A DNA stretch of 64,000 nt from Nocardioides plantarum. GTDB taxonomy: Bacteria; Actinomycetota; Actinomycetes; Propionibacteriales; Nocardioidaceae. The position numbers and the translations under genes were made by a program. Position 1 is the stretch's first letter. Each line of letters begins with the position of its first letter. The notes beneath the pieces are model-generated. The model was not told the origin of the DNA. It searched no databases and was given only the letters and a program-made list of their open reading frames with translations. Positions 1-8,317 of the stretch are shown one piece after another. The DNA lies in assembly GCF_006346395.1 (NCBI RefSeq), contig NZ_VDMS01000005.1:124001-188000 (forward strand). The letters are read 5' to 3'.

Positions 1-174
1 GGGATGGCGATGATGTTCCGCTACCGGTGGACCGAGCACGTCCGCGACCTGGCCGCGCGGGCCGAGGGCCGCGCCGACGGCCTGCGCGACACGCTGCGCG
101 ACTTCGTCCACTCCGACGAGTCCTCGGCGCTCACCTCGGCGCGGCTGCGCGGCCTGCTGACGGAGCTGCGATGA
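1..174 (+). CDS. hypothetical protein, C-terminal end only
   Basis: Only the last 57 codons are inside the window; the reading frame enters at base 1 and stops at TGA 172-174. The visible part is an amphipathic, Arg/Glu/Leu-rich helical tail (YRWTEHVRDLAARAEGRADG, ending RGLLTELR). The stop overlaps the ATG of the DUF1023 hydrolase (ATGA), so the two are probably translationally coupled. DUF1023 hydrolases in Actinobacteria often follow small helical proteins of WXG100 or similar type. That identity here is only a guess, because no WXG motif is visible in the retained part. The upstream limit is unknown. Confidence 0.6.
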   Translation, partial: GMAMMFRYRWTEHVRDLAARAEGRADGLRDTLRDFVHSDESSALTSARLRGLLTELR

Positions 175-1988
175 CCACGGCCACGGTCACCCCGCCGCCG
201 TTCCCGCGGCCCCTGCCGCAGCTGACCGTCGACCCCGGATCCGTCGCCGAGCTCGCCGGCGAGCTGCTCGCGGCCTCCGCCCGCCTCGACGACACCGGCG
301 AGCTGGCCCGGTCCCGGGGCCGCCTCGCCCTCTGGGAGGGCGAGGCGGCCGACGCCTACCGCAGCGACCTGGCGCCCTACGGGTCGACCGCCGACGCGAT
401 GTCGCTCGCCCTGCGGGGCGTCGGCCGTCGGGTCGAGGACCACGCCGACGCGATGCGTCGACTGGCCGCCGAGCTCGTCGACCTGACCGCGGCCAACCGG
501 CTGCTGGTCGACGAGGTCTTCGGCTGCACCGAGGACGCCCGCCGGTGGCAGGCCCGCGCCGCGACCGGGTCCGCGGCCGGCGACCCCGGGCTGGTCGAGG
601 AGGGACGGGCCCTCCAGCTGCGCTGCGACGACGTCGCCCGACGGGTCCGCACGCTCGACACGGCTCAGACCGCCTGGTGGGAGCGCGTGGGCATCGAGGA
701 GACCGCCATGGTCGACGCGTTCGGCGGCGTCGTCGAGGTGGACCAGGTCGAGCAGCGCTACGACGACGCGACCGACCCGGCCGACGTGGCGCTCGCGACC
801 CGTCCGGGACGCGGCGCGCCGTCCCTCGTCGTGCTCGCCTGGTGGCGCGGCCTGACCCGGGCGCAGCGTCAGGCGGTGCTGGTCGCCGCGCCCGGTGCGG
901 TCGGCAACCTCGACGGCGTACCGGCCGACGCCCGCGACGAGGCCAACCGGCTCCGCCTGGCGCGCGACCTCGCGACGCTGCGCCACCTCGACGACGTCGG
1001 ACAGCTCGCCGGCGGCGAGCGCGACACGCTCGACAACGCCGAGGCGACCGAGGACGCCCTCGACCGGCACGCCACCGACGTCGATGCCCACGGGCGCCAC
1101 GTGCCGTCGTACCTGTGGATCTACGACCCCGGTGCCTACGTGCAGGACGACGGCAGCGTCGACGGCCGGGTCGCGATCGCGGTCGGTGACCCCGACACCG
1201 CCGACGCGATCGCGGTCAACGTGCCCGGCATCAAGACCGAGGCGGCCGACATCGGTGACGACACCGACCGGGCGTGGGAGCTGCACCAGTCGGCCACGGC
1301 CGCCGACCCCGACCGCACCTACTCGAGCATCGCCTGGCTCGGCTACGACGCACCGCGCGCGGCCGACGACCTGCACGGCATCGAGGTCGCGGCCTCCTCC
1401 GCCGCCGCCGACCGGGGCGGTGACCTGCTGGCCCGGTCCATCGACGGCCTGCACGCCGTGGCCGGCGACGACGCCGACGTCGTGCCGATCGGCCACTCCT
1501 ACGGCTCGGTCGCGCTGGGCTCGGCCCTGACGCACCACGACCTCGGCGTGACCCGGGCCGTCGTGGTGGGCAGCCCCGGGATGGGCGAGGGCGTCCACGA
1601 CGTCGGCGACCTCCACCTGGGGCGCGGCCGGCTCTTCGTCGGTCAGAACCAGGACGACGTCGTCGCCGGCCTGGGGCAGAACGGCTCCTTCGGCCTCGGG
1701 TCGATCGGTCACGGTCAGGACCCGGCCGACTCGGGGTTCGGCTCGACCCGCTTCCAGGCCAACGCCGGTGAGGGGCACGACGACCACTCGGCCTACTACG
1801 ACAACGACAGCGAGTCGCTGCACAACCTGGGTGCCATCCTCGCCGGCCGGGACCCGGAGCCCGCGGGGTCCGTCCACGACCCGTGGTGGCGCTGGGCCGA
1901 CGACCCCGAGCGCGACGCGCCGTCCGACCTCTACGACACCGACCAGGACGGCGACACCGACGGGGTGCCGCGGCGGAGGGCGTCGTGA
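171..1988 (+). CDS. alpha/beta hydrolase, DUF1023 family
   Basis: This 605-residue protein has a helical N-terminal half (about residues 1-300, rich in Ala/Asp/Arg with heptad-like spacing) and a C-terminal DUF1023 alpha/beta-hydrolase domain (about 300-560). The nucleophile elbow is IGHSYGS with Ser about 443. Downstream, VVVGSPGMG and an acidic/His-rich stretch (GEGHDDHSAYYDND) fit the distal acid and His of the triad. No signal peptide or membrane segment is seen. The frame is open further upstream, but ATG 171 is preferred because it overlaps the upstream stop. The downstream lipoprotein starts at a GTGA overlap, so three genes form an operon. The substrate is unknown; family members are annotated as esterases or lipases without a defined role. 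Confidence 0.8.
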   Translation: MTTATVTPPPFPRPLPQLTVDPGSVAELAGELLAASARLDDTGELARSRGRLALWEGEAADAYRSDLAPYGSTADAMSLALRGVGRRVEDHADAMRRLAAELVDLTAANRLLVDEVFGCTEDARRWQARAATGSAAGDPGLVEEGRALQLRCDDVARRVRTLDTAQTAWWERVGIEETAMVDAFGGVVEVDQVEQRYDDATDPADVALATRPGRGAPSLVVLAWWRGLTRAQRQAVLVAAPGAVGNLDGVPADARDEANRLRLARDLATLRHLDDVGQLAGGERDTLDNAEATEDALDRHATDVDAHGRHVPSYLWIYDPGAYVQDDGSVDGRVAIAVGDPDTADAIAVNVPGIKTEAADIGDDTDRAWELHQSATAADPDRTYSSIAWLGYDAPRAADDLHGIEVAASSAAADRGGDLLARSIDGLHAVAGDDADVVPIGHSYGSVALGSALTHHDLGVTRAVVVGSPGMGEGVHDVGDLHLGRGRLFVGQNQDDVVAGLGQNGSFGLGSIGHGQDPADSGFGSTRFQANAGEGHDDHSAYYDNDSESLHNLGAILAGRDPEPAGSVHDPWWRWADDPERDAPSDLYDTDQDGDTDGVPRRRAS

Positions 1989-2515
1989 GGGCGGGCGTCG
2001 GCGGATTCCTGCTCGCCCTGGCCCTGTCGTCGTGCGGTGGCGGTGTCGGTCTCGACCTGCCGACGCCGACGGGGGAGTACGCCGACTACCTCGCGATGCG
2101 CGAGGCCGCCCGCGACCGGGCGGCCCTCCTGGCGCGTGGCCTCGCCGATGCCCTCGGGGGTGCGGTCGGCACCATCGACGGCGATCCGCTGGGCTGCGAC
2201 CAGCAGGGCGGGGAGACCGTCGCCTTCACCTACGTGGTCGTCGCCGCGGTCGACGCCGTCCGGGCCACCGAGGTCCGGCCGGTCGTCGAGCAGGTGCTGC
2301 GCGCGCAGGGGTGGACCTCCGTCGAGTCCCGACCCGCCGGGGGCACCCGGGCCGCGGACGCGGCGTACGCCGGCATCTCGGTCGAGGTCAGCGAGGGCGG
2401 ACCCGGCGACGACGGGCTGGTGCTGCAGACCTCCGGAGAGTGCTTCGCGGTGCCCGCCGAGCACCGGCGCGAGGTGCGTGGGGACCTGGGTGACGAGCGG
2501 ATCGAGGTGCCCTAG
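1985..2515 (+). CDS. putative lipoprotein of unknown function
   Basis: The product has 176 residues and starts at GTG 1985, which overlaps the hydrolase stop. The N-terminus (RAGVGGFLLALALSSCGGG) is a lipoprotein signal peptide: one Arg, a hydrophobic core, then lipobox LSSC with Cys about 15. The mature part has no recognisable domain. It has two further cysteines, one in GCDQQGG and one in SGECFAV, which could form a disulphide. The earlier in-frame start would put 34 Arg-rich residues before the signal and was rejected. Context suggests a cell-surface partner of the DUF1023 hydrolase, but nothing shows this directly. Its stop TAG shares a CTAG tetranucleotide with the stop of the convergent gene. 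Confidence 0.7.
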   Translation: MRAGVGGFLLALALSSCGGGVGLDLPTPTGEYADYLAMREAARDRAALLARGLADALGGAVGTIDGDPLGCDQQGGETVAFTYVVVAAVDAVRATEVRPVVEQVLRAQGWTSVESRPAGGTRAADAAYAGISVEVSEGGPGDDGLVLQTSGECFAVPAEHRREVRGDLGDERIEVP

Positions 2516-3336
2516 TGAGCCGGGAGGGCGAGGACCCCACGCCCGTGGTCGACGACGGCGCCGTGACGCAGGAGGAAGTCGCAGCCCAGGAACCCGGCGA
2601 CGAGGTCGTCGTCGGTGCGGGGCCTGGCGGCGTAGGCGTAGAGGTCGTGGGACACCGCCCCGACGACGTCGTGGTCGCGCCCGCCGATGTGGACCGACCA
2701 GGGGCCGGCGACGTGCCGGGAGGTGACCACCGTCCCGGTGGGCCCGCCGTCGTCGCCAGCCGGCTCGCCCAGCTCGAGCCCGAGGCGATCCACCGCGGCG
2801 GAGTCGACGAGCACGCCCGCGACGGTCGAGACGACCCACCGGGCAGGCTCGCCGTCGACGACCGAGTCGACCACCAGCGCGTCCCAGCCGGGATCGTGCG
2901 CCAGGGGCACACCGTCGACCGGGCCGCCGTACGGCGTCAGGACCCGGCGCGCGAAGTCGACGACGACCTGACGCTGGCGCAGCCACCCGATGCCGAGCAT
3001 CCCGTCGACCGGGTCCTCGTCGGCGTCGACGGGCAGCTCGAAGACGCTCGCCGGGACGTCGTGCGCGACGTCGTCCCCGACCTGCAGCGCGCCGACGACC
3101 GCCGACGCGCGTCCCCGCCCGCCGAGCTGCCCCACGGCGGCGATGCCGTAGTCCTCGCGCTCGACCGCGCCCACCGACAGCCCGATCCGCTCGGCGGTGT
3201 CGTGGGTGAGCATCATCGAGAACGACGCGTTGGAGTGGACCATCAGGCTGACCGGCGACCCGTTGACCTGCGCGGTCACGAAGGGCCGGGTCCCCGACGC
3301 CTGGCGGAGCACCATCTCGACCGCGGCTGTCGTCAC
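2512..3336 (-). CDS. tandem retropepsin-fold protein lacking catalytic Asp (aspartyl protease-like)
   Basis: The product has 274 residues and starts at GTG 3336, preceded by TACCTT six bases upstream. Two similar halves are visible. Half one has QVNGSPVSLMVHSNASFS, a helix with AERIGL, and later DGMLGIGWL. Half two has VVDGEPARWVVSTVAGVLVD, VDRLGLEL, and later VAGFLGCDFLL. This is the retropepsin/aspartyl-protease layout (beta hairpin, DTGAS loop, A-RLGL helix, GILG-D-L strand). However, the DTGAS motif reads HSNAS in the first half and STVAG in the second, so neither catalytic aspartate is present. It is probably a non-proteolytic binding protein. No signal peptide is seen. The family assignment is by pattern only. 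Confidence 0.6.
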   Translation of the reverse strand: MTTAAVEMVLRQASGTRPFVTAQVNGSPVSLMVHSNASFSMMLTHDTAERIGLSVGAVEREDYGIAAVGQLGGRGRASAVVGALQVGDDVAHDVPASVFELPVDADEDPVDGMLGIGWLRQRQVVVDFARRVLTPYGGPVDGVPLAHDPGWDALVVDSVVDGEPARWVVSTVAGVLVDSAAVDRLGLELGEPAGDDGGPTGTVVTSRHVAGPWSVHIGGRDHDVVGAVSHDLYAYAARPRTDDDLVAGFLGCDFLLRHGAVVDHGRGVLALPAH

Positions 3337-3366
3337 GCGGCGAAGGTAGCAACCCGCCCGCACCGA

Positions 3367-4392
3367 TCAGGTGCGCGTCGACTCCCGCGCCACGAGCTCG
3401 GGGGTGAACACGACCTGCTGGTGCTCGTGGCCGTCGTTGCCGGCCTCGTCGATCAGCAGCGCGGCGGCCGCGCGACCGAGCTCGACCCGGGGCTGGCGCA
3501 CCGACGTCAGCGGTACGGCGGCGGCCGCGGCGAACTGGATGTCGTCGTACCCGACGATGGCGAGCTGCTCGGGCACCCGGGTGCCGCTGCTGATCGCCTG
3601 CTGGAGCAGGCCGAGGGCGGTCATGTCGTTGGCGCAGAAGGCGGCCGTGGGACGGCGGGCCGAGGGGAGCCCGGCCAGTCGCTGGCCGGCGCCGCGGCCG
3701 GCGTCGACGTCGAGCGAGTCGGTGATGACCACGGTGAGGTCGTCGACCGGCAGCCCGGCGTCGGCCCAGGCGAGGCGCGCGCCCTGCAGCCGGTCGCGGA
3801 CCTGGCCGATGCCCAGCGGGCCACCGACGAAGGCCACGCGGGTGTGGCCGCGATCGAGGAGGTGCTCGATCGCGAGCCGGCCGCCGAGCACGTCGTCGAC
3901 GGCCACGGAGCAGAACGTCGTGTCGTCGCGGGTGCGGTCGACGATGACCAGGGGGGTGCCACGGTCGCGGACGGCGCCGAGCGTCGGCGACTCCGGGTCG
4001 ATGGGGGTCACCAGCAGGCCCTGCACGCGCTGCTGCTGGAACAGGTCGAGGTGGCGGCTCTCGCGGGCGGCGAGCTGACCGCTGTTGCACAGCACCAGGG
4101 ACAGCCCGGCGGCCTCGGCGGCGGCCTCGATGCCCTGGGCCACGTCGGTGAAGAACGGGTTGCCGGCGTCGAGCATCACGTAGGCGAGGGTGCGGCTGGT
4201 GCCGGCACGCAGCTGACGGGCCGACTCGTTGCGCACGAAGCCGAGGTCGACCATCGCGCGCTCGACGCGCTCCCGGGTGGCGGCGCTGACCCGGTCGGGA
4301 CGGTTGAGGACGTTGGAGACGGTCCCGAGCGAGACCCCGGCGGCGGTGGCGACGTCCTTGACCGACGCCGCGCGGATGCTCGGGGTGCTCAA
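3367..4392 (-). CDS. LacI-family transcriptional repressor of the rhamnose locus
   Basis: The product has 341 residues. The N-terminal helix-turn-helix and hinge run from about residue 8 to 60 (VKDVATAAGVSLGTVSNVLN, then the hinge helix ESARQLRAGTS). A periplasmic-binding-protein-like effector domain follows (MLDAGNPFFTDVAQGIEAAA; FVGGPLGIGQVRDRLQGARL; VGYDDIQFAAAAAVPLTSVR). TTG 4392 is chosen as start because AGGAG lies five bases upstream and it places the HTH at the usual distance from the N-terminus; the longer frame adds about 46 unlikely residues. The gene is divergent from the rhamnose importer, with a LacI-type palindrome over the importer start. The likely inducer is L-rhamnose or a catabolite, by inference from its neighbours. 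Confidence 0.9.
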   Translation of the reverse strand: MSTPSIRAASVKDVATAAGVSLGTVSNVLNRPDRVSAATRERVERAMVDLGFVRNESARQLRAGTSRTLAYVMLDAGNPFFTDVAQGIEAAAEAAGLSLVLCNSGQLAARESRHLDLFQQQRVQGLLVTPIDPESPTLGAVRDRGTPLVIVDRTRDDTTFCSVAVDDVLGGRLAIEHLLDRGHTRVAFVGGPLGIGQVRDRLQGARLAWADAGLPVDDLTVVITDSLDVDAGRGAGQRLAGLPSARRPTAAFCANDMTALGLLQQAISSGTRVPEQLAIVGYDDIQFAAAAAVPLTSVRQPRVELGRAAAALLIDEAGNDGHEHQQVVFTPELVARESTRT

Positions 4393-4456
4393 TGTCGCTC
4401 CTGTGCGGTGGCTCCGGTGCGGGCACCCGGATCGGAGGCCTGTGCGCACGCTGTGG

Positions 4457-4577
4457 TGAAACGTGACAAGCAGACCACGACCACAACAATTTCGGCAACG
4501 ATCAGGAAACCTGGCCGAAACTCTTGCCATCTGTGATCGGAGTCACCTACCGTCTGCGCTGTGAGTGAAACCTTTCA
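4457..4577 (+). promoter_or_regulatory. rhamnose importer promoter with LacI-type operators
   Basis: A -35-like TTGCCA (4524-4529), an 18-bp spacer and a -10 TACCGT (4548-4553) place the transcription start at or next to GTG 4561, so the message is probably leaderless. The sequence TGAAACCTTTCA (4566-4577) has perfect TGAAA/TTTCA arms and resembles the LacI/CcpA-type operator consensus. It lies just downstream of the start, where a repressor would block elongation or initiation. A partial copy, TGAAACGTGACA, is at 4457-4468 on the lacI side. An additional inverted pair, TTTCGGC (4490-4496) and GCCGAAA (4514-4520), lies between them. No experimental support is available. Confidence 0.65.
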
Positions 4578-6126
4578 ATCGCCGGGGCCGGCCGTGCTGG
4601 AGCTCGCTGACGTGACGAAGTCCTTCGGCGCCGTCCAGGCGCTGCGGTCGGGGAGCCTGCGGGTCGAGGGCGGCTCCATCCACGCCCTGATCGGCGAGAA
4701 CGGCGCGGGCAAGTCGACCCTGGTCAAGATCGTCGCCGGCGTGCACCGCCGCGACGGTGGCACCTTCCGCTTCCACGGCGACGACGTCGACTTCGGCTCG
4801 ACCGCGGCGTCCAAGGGCGCCGGCATCGCCGTCATCTACCAGGAGCCGACGCTGTTCCCCGACCTATCGGTCGTCGAGAACATCTTCATGGGCCGGATGC
4901 CGCGAGGCGCCGGGCGGCGCATCGACCGGGCCGCCATGTACGCCGAGGCGCAGGCGCTCTTCACACGCCTGGGGGTGCGCATCGACCCGCGTCGGGCGGC
5001 TCGCGGGCTGTCGATCGCCGACCAGCAGATCATCGAGATCGCCAAGGCGATCTCGCTGGACGCCTCGCTCCTGGTCATGGACGAGCCGACCGCGGCCCTC
5101 AGCGGCGTCGAGGTCGACCGCCTCTTCGCCGTGGCCCGCTCGCTGCGCGACGAGGGTCGGGCCCTGGTCTTCATCTCCCACCGCTTCGACGAGGTCTTCG
5201 ACCTCTGCGACCAGGTCACGGTGATGCGTGACGGCGCCTACGTCGGCACCCACGCGATCGCGGAGACCAGCGTGCCGGCGCTCGTGGCCCAGATGGTCGG
5301 CCGCGAGGTCGGCACCCTGTTCCCCAAGACCGAGGCCGAGATCGGCGAGGTCGTCCTCGAGGTCGACGGCCTGGACTCGCGCGGCACCTTCCACGACGTC
5401 TCCTTCCAGGTGCGCGCCGGTGAGATCGTCGCGCTGAGCGGCCTGGTCGGCGCCGGCCGCAGCGAGATCGCCCGCGCCGTCTTCGGGGTCGACCGCTACG
5501 ACAGCGGCAGCGTGCGGCTGCGCGGCAAGGCGGTGCGCCCGGGCAACCCGCGCGCCGCGATCAGGGCCGGCATCGCGTTCGTCCCCGAGGACCGTCGCCA
5601 GCAGGGCCTGGTCGTCGACAGTTCCGTGGCCCACAACATCGCCGGCGTGATCCGCCGCCGCCTCTCCACCGCCGGCCTGCTCACCACCCACGCCGAGAAC
5701 CGGGCCGTGCGACCGTGGGCCTCGCGGCTCGAGGTCAAGACCAACGCCCTCGACATGCCCGCCTCGACGATGAGCGGCGGCAACCAGCAGAAGGTCGTGA
5801 TCGCCAAGTGGCTGGCCACCGAGCCCGCCCTGCTGATCATCGACGAGCCCACCCGCGGCATCGACGTCGGCACCAAGGCCGAGGTGCACCGGCTGCTCTC
5901 CGAGCTGGCCGGCCAGGGCCTGGCCGTGCTGATGATCTCTAGCGAGCTGCCCGAGGTGCTCGGCATGGCCGACCGGGTGCTGGTCGTCTGCGAGGGCCGG
6001 ATCACCGCCGAGCTCGACCGGGCCGAGGCCACGCCCGAGACCGTGATGGCCGCCGCCACCGGCACCGACCTCGCCGACGTCCACCTCGAGCACGACACCG
6101 CACTCGTGCAGGAGGTCACCGCATGA
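4561..6126 (+). CDS. rhaT: L-rhamnose ABC transporter, ATP-binding protein (two NBDs)
   Basis: This 521-residue RbsA/MglA-type ATPase has two fused nucleotide-binding domains. The first (about 12-245) has Walker A GENGAGKS at residues 46-53, Walker B LLVMDEPTAAL and an H-loop ISHRF. The second (about 262-505) has a degenerate Walker A GLVGAGRSE, with Arg for Lys as usual for this family, signature MSGGNQQKVVIAKWL, and Walker B LLIIDEPTRGID. GTG 4561 is favoured by the promoter spacing; no Shine-Dalgarno is visible. The ATG of the first permease overlaps its stop. It powers sugar import with the two permeases and the lipoprotein that follow. Rhamnose specificity is inferred from the catabolic genes in the same operon. 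Confidence 0.9.
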   Translation: MSETFQSPGPAVLELADVTKSFGAVQALRSGSLRVEGGSIHALIGENGAGKSTLVKIVAGVHRRDGGTFRFHGDDVDFGSTAASKGAGIAVIYQEPTLFPDLSVVENIFMGRMPRGAGRRIDRAAMYAEAQALFTRLGVRIDPRRAARGLSIADQQIIEIAKAISLDASLLVMDEPTAALSGVEVDRLFAVARSLRDEGRALVFISHRFDEVFDLCDQVTVMRDGAYVGTHAIAETSVPALVAQMVGREVGTLFPKTEAEIGEVVLEVDGLDSRGTFHDVSFQVRAGEIVALSGLVGAGRSEIARAVFGVDRYDSGSVRLRGKAVRPGNPRAAIRAGIAFVPEDRRQQGLVVDSSVAHNIAGVIRRRLSTAGLLTTHAENRAVRPWASRLEVKTNALDMPASTMSGGNQQKVVIAKWLATEPALLIIDEPTRGIDVGTKAEVHRLLSELAGQGLAVLMISSELPEVLGMADRVLVVCEGRITAELDRAEATPETVMAAATGTDLADVHLEHDTALVQEVTA

Positions 6127-7181
6127 GCACCCTCGACAAGACCCCCACCGCCCCCTCGCCCCGCCCGGCCCGACCGGCCCGCGCCGGCAGCTCGGTCGGA
6201 CAGCTGGCCAGCGACCTGCTCCGCTCGCGTGAGCTGGCCGTCCTGGTCGTGCTCCTCGCGCTGGTCGTGGTGGCCACGATCAAGAGCGACGGGTTCCTGC
6301 GGGGCGACAGCTTCCGCGACCTGCTCCTCACGCCGAGCATCCTGCTCATGCTGGCCGCCGGCCAGACGCTCGTCATCATCACCCGCAACGTCGACCTGTC
6401 CGTCGGCTCGACGCTCGGCCTGTGCGCCTACGGGGCCGGCGAGATCATGTCGGCCGGCCACTCGCCGTACGTCGCCGTGGTCGGAGCCGTCGTGCTCGGC
6501 GCCGTCCTCGGTGCGGTCAACGGCACGATCATCGCCTTCGGCCGGGTCCCCGCCCTGGTGGTCACCCTCGGCACGATGCTGGCCTTCCGCGGAGCCCTGC
6601 TCCACTGGGCCGGCAGCGACCGGGTCAACGCCGCCGAGATGGACCCCGGCTTCCTCGACCTCGGCACCGCGCGGATCGTCACGATCCCGGTGCTCACGAT
6701 CATCGCCCTGGTCGTCGTCGTGGGCGTCGGCTACTACCTGCGCACCAGCCGCGGTGGACGCGAGCTCTACGCCATCGGCTCCGACCCCGACGCCGCCGGA
6801 CTGTTCGGGCTGCCCGTACGCCGCCGGGTGCTGGGTGCGTTCGTCGCCTCGGGGGCACTCGCCGGACTGGCCGGCGTGTTCTTCGCCGCCCGCTACGGCG
6901 GGGTCTCGTCCAACGCCGGGGAGAACATCGAGCTGCAGGCAGTCGCGGCCGCCGTCATCGGCGGCGTCGCCATCTTCGGTGGCAGCGGCACCGTGTGGGG
7001 CGCGGCGATCGGCGCCTTCCTCCTGGTCACGATCGACCGGGTGCTGCCGATCCTGGGCGTCGACGACTTCTACCAGCAGGCCGTCGTCGGCGGCCTGATC
7101 CTCGGGGCCATCGTCCTCGACCGGTTCCTCGCCCACCGCGCCGAACGACGCCTCGCCCGAGACCGGGAGGTCACCGCATGA
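6123..7181 (+). CDS. rhaP: L-rhamnose ABC transporter permease 1
   Basis: This 352-residue inner-membrane permease belongs to the BPD_transp_2 (RbsC-like) family. A Pro/Arg-rich cytoplasmic N-terminus of about 25 residues precedes about ten hydrophobic segments. The family loop VAAAVIGGVAIFGGSGTVWG occurs near residue 285, and NVDLSVGSTLGLCAYG near 85 is the conserved first periplasmic motif. The ATG overlaps the ATPase stop (ATGA), and the next permease starts at an identical ATGA overlap, so the three are translationally coupled. It forms a heterodimeric channel with the second permease. The name follows the rhizobial rhaSTPQ system and rests on operon context. Confidence 0.88.
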   Translation: MSTLDKTPTAPSPRPARPARAGSSVGQLASDLLRSRELAVLVVLLALVVVATIKSDGFLRGDSFRDLLLTPSILLMLAAGQTLVIITRNVDLSVGSTLGLCAYGAGEIMSAGHSPYVAVVGAVVLGAVLGAVNGTIIAFGRVPALVVTLGTMLAFRGALLHWAGSDRVNAAEMDPGFLDLGTARIVTIPVLTIIALVVVVGVGYYLRTSRGGRELYAIGSDPDAAGLFGLPVRRRVLGAFVASGALAGLAGVFFAARYGGVSSNAGENIELQAVAAAVIGGVAIFGGSGTVWGAAIGAFLLVTIDRVLPILGVDDFYQQAVVGGLILGAIVLDRFLAHRAERRLARDREVTA

Positions 7182-8263
7182 GCACCGACACCATCGAGCG
7201 TGCGGTCGACCAGCGCACCTACGCCTCCTACGCCCGGCCGCTGCTGTGGCGCGTGATCGCCACCCGCGAGTTCGCCGTGCTGGCGCTGCTCGTCGCGGTC
7301 TTCCTCTACTCCCGGTCCTCGATCGAGGGGTTCGACGGGCCGCTCACCCTCTACTTCCTCTTCGGCCGCTCGCTGCCGATCATGCTGCTCGCGCTGCCGA
7401 TGACGCTGGTGATCATCACCGGCGAGATCGACCTGTCGGTGGCCAGCACGATGGCCCTGACCGGCGCGGTCCTCGGCATCGCCTTCACCGAGTGGGACCT
7501 GCCCTTCGTGATGGCGATGGTGGTCGCCGTCGGGGTCGGGCTGGCCTGCGGGCTCCTCAACGGCATCCTCATCGCCTACGTCAGGCTGCCCTCGCTGGCC
7601 GTCACCATCGGCACGCTCGCGCTGTTCCGTGGTCTCGCCGAGGGGTTCCTCGGCACCGACACGATCAAGGGCTTCCCCGAGAAGTGGACCGACCTGGCCA
7701 AGCAGGCCACCTCCGAGGGCGGCAGCTACCCGATCGTCCTCATCCCGTTCGTCGTCCTGGCCGTCGCCTTCGGCCTGCTGCTCCACTTCTCCTCCTTCGG
7801 TCGCGGCGTCTACGAGATCGGGCTCAACGACGAGGCCGCGCGCTTCACCGGCGTCGACATCGCCCGCACCAAGCTGGTGCTGTTCATGCTCACCGGCGCC
7901 GTCGCCGGGCTCGCCGGCGTCTACCAGGCGCTCTACGCCGGGGTGATCCGCAGCGACTCGGCGATCCACCTCGAGCTGCAGGTCATCGCGGCCGTGCTCC
8001 TCGGCGGCGTGTCGATCTTCGGCGGCCGCGGCACCCTGCCCGGCGTCATCGCCGGCGTCCTGCTCATCGCCGTCCTCAACTCCGCGATGCGCCTCGACGG
8101 CGTCCGCGACGACGTCACCGACATCATCATCGGCTGCCTCCTGGTCGCCTCGGTGATCGCTCCCACGCTCCTGACCTGGGTCTCCGGGCTCGCCCGCGGT
8201 CGGGTCCGACGGACGACGGACCACCCGTCGACCGCCACCGCTCCACCAACCCCCTCGAAGTAG
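7178..8263 (+). CDS. rhaQ: L-rhamnose ABC transporter permease 2
   Basis: This 361-residue BPD_transp_2 permease has about ten membrane segments. The conserved motifs are GEIDLSVASTMALTGAVLG (near residue 90) and VIAAVLLGGVSIFGGRGTLP (near 275). ATG 7178 overlaps the stop of the preceding permease; the frame is open upstream, but the N-terminus MSTDTIERAVDQRTY fits this family. The C-terminus ends in a basic, Thr/Pro-rich cytoplasmic tail. It pairs with the preceding permease and the double ATPase. The gene is followed by a 54-nt gap and then the binding protein, as in many actinobacterial sugar importers. Confidence 0.88.
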   Translation: MSTDTIERAVDQRTYASYARPLLWRVIATREFAVLALLVAVFLYSRSSIEGFDGPLTLYFLFGRSLPIMLLALPMTLVIITGEIDLSVASTMALTGAVLGIAFTEWDLPFVMAMVVAVGVGLACGLLNGILIAYVRLPSLAVTIGTLALFRGLAEGFLGTDTIKGFPEKWTDLAKQATSEGGSYPIVLIPFVVLAVAFGLLLHFSSFGRGVYEIGLNDEAARFTGVDIARTKLVLFMLTGAVAGLAGVYQALYAGVIRSDSAIHLELQVIAAVLLGGVSIFGGRGTLPGVIAGVLLIAVLNSAMRLDGVRDDVTDIIIGCLLVASVIAPTLLTWVSGLARGRVRRTTDHPSTATAPPTPSK

Positions 8264-8317
8264 GGCTCCGTCCGATCGCGGTCCGGATCCCCGACCAGCA
8301 ACGAAAGGCTCAACCAC

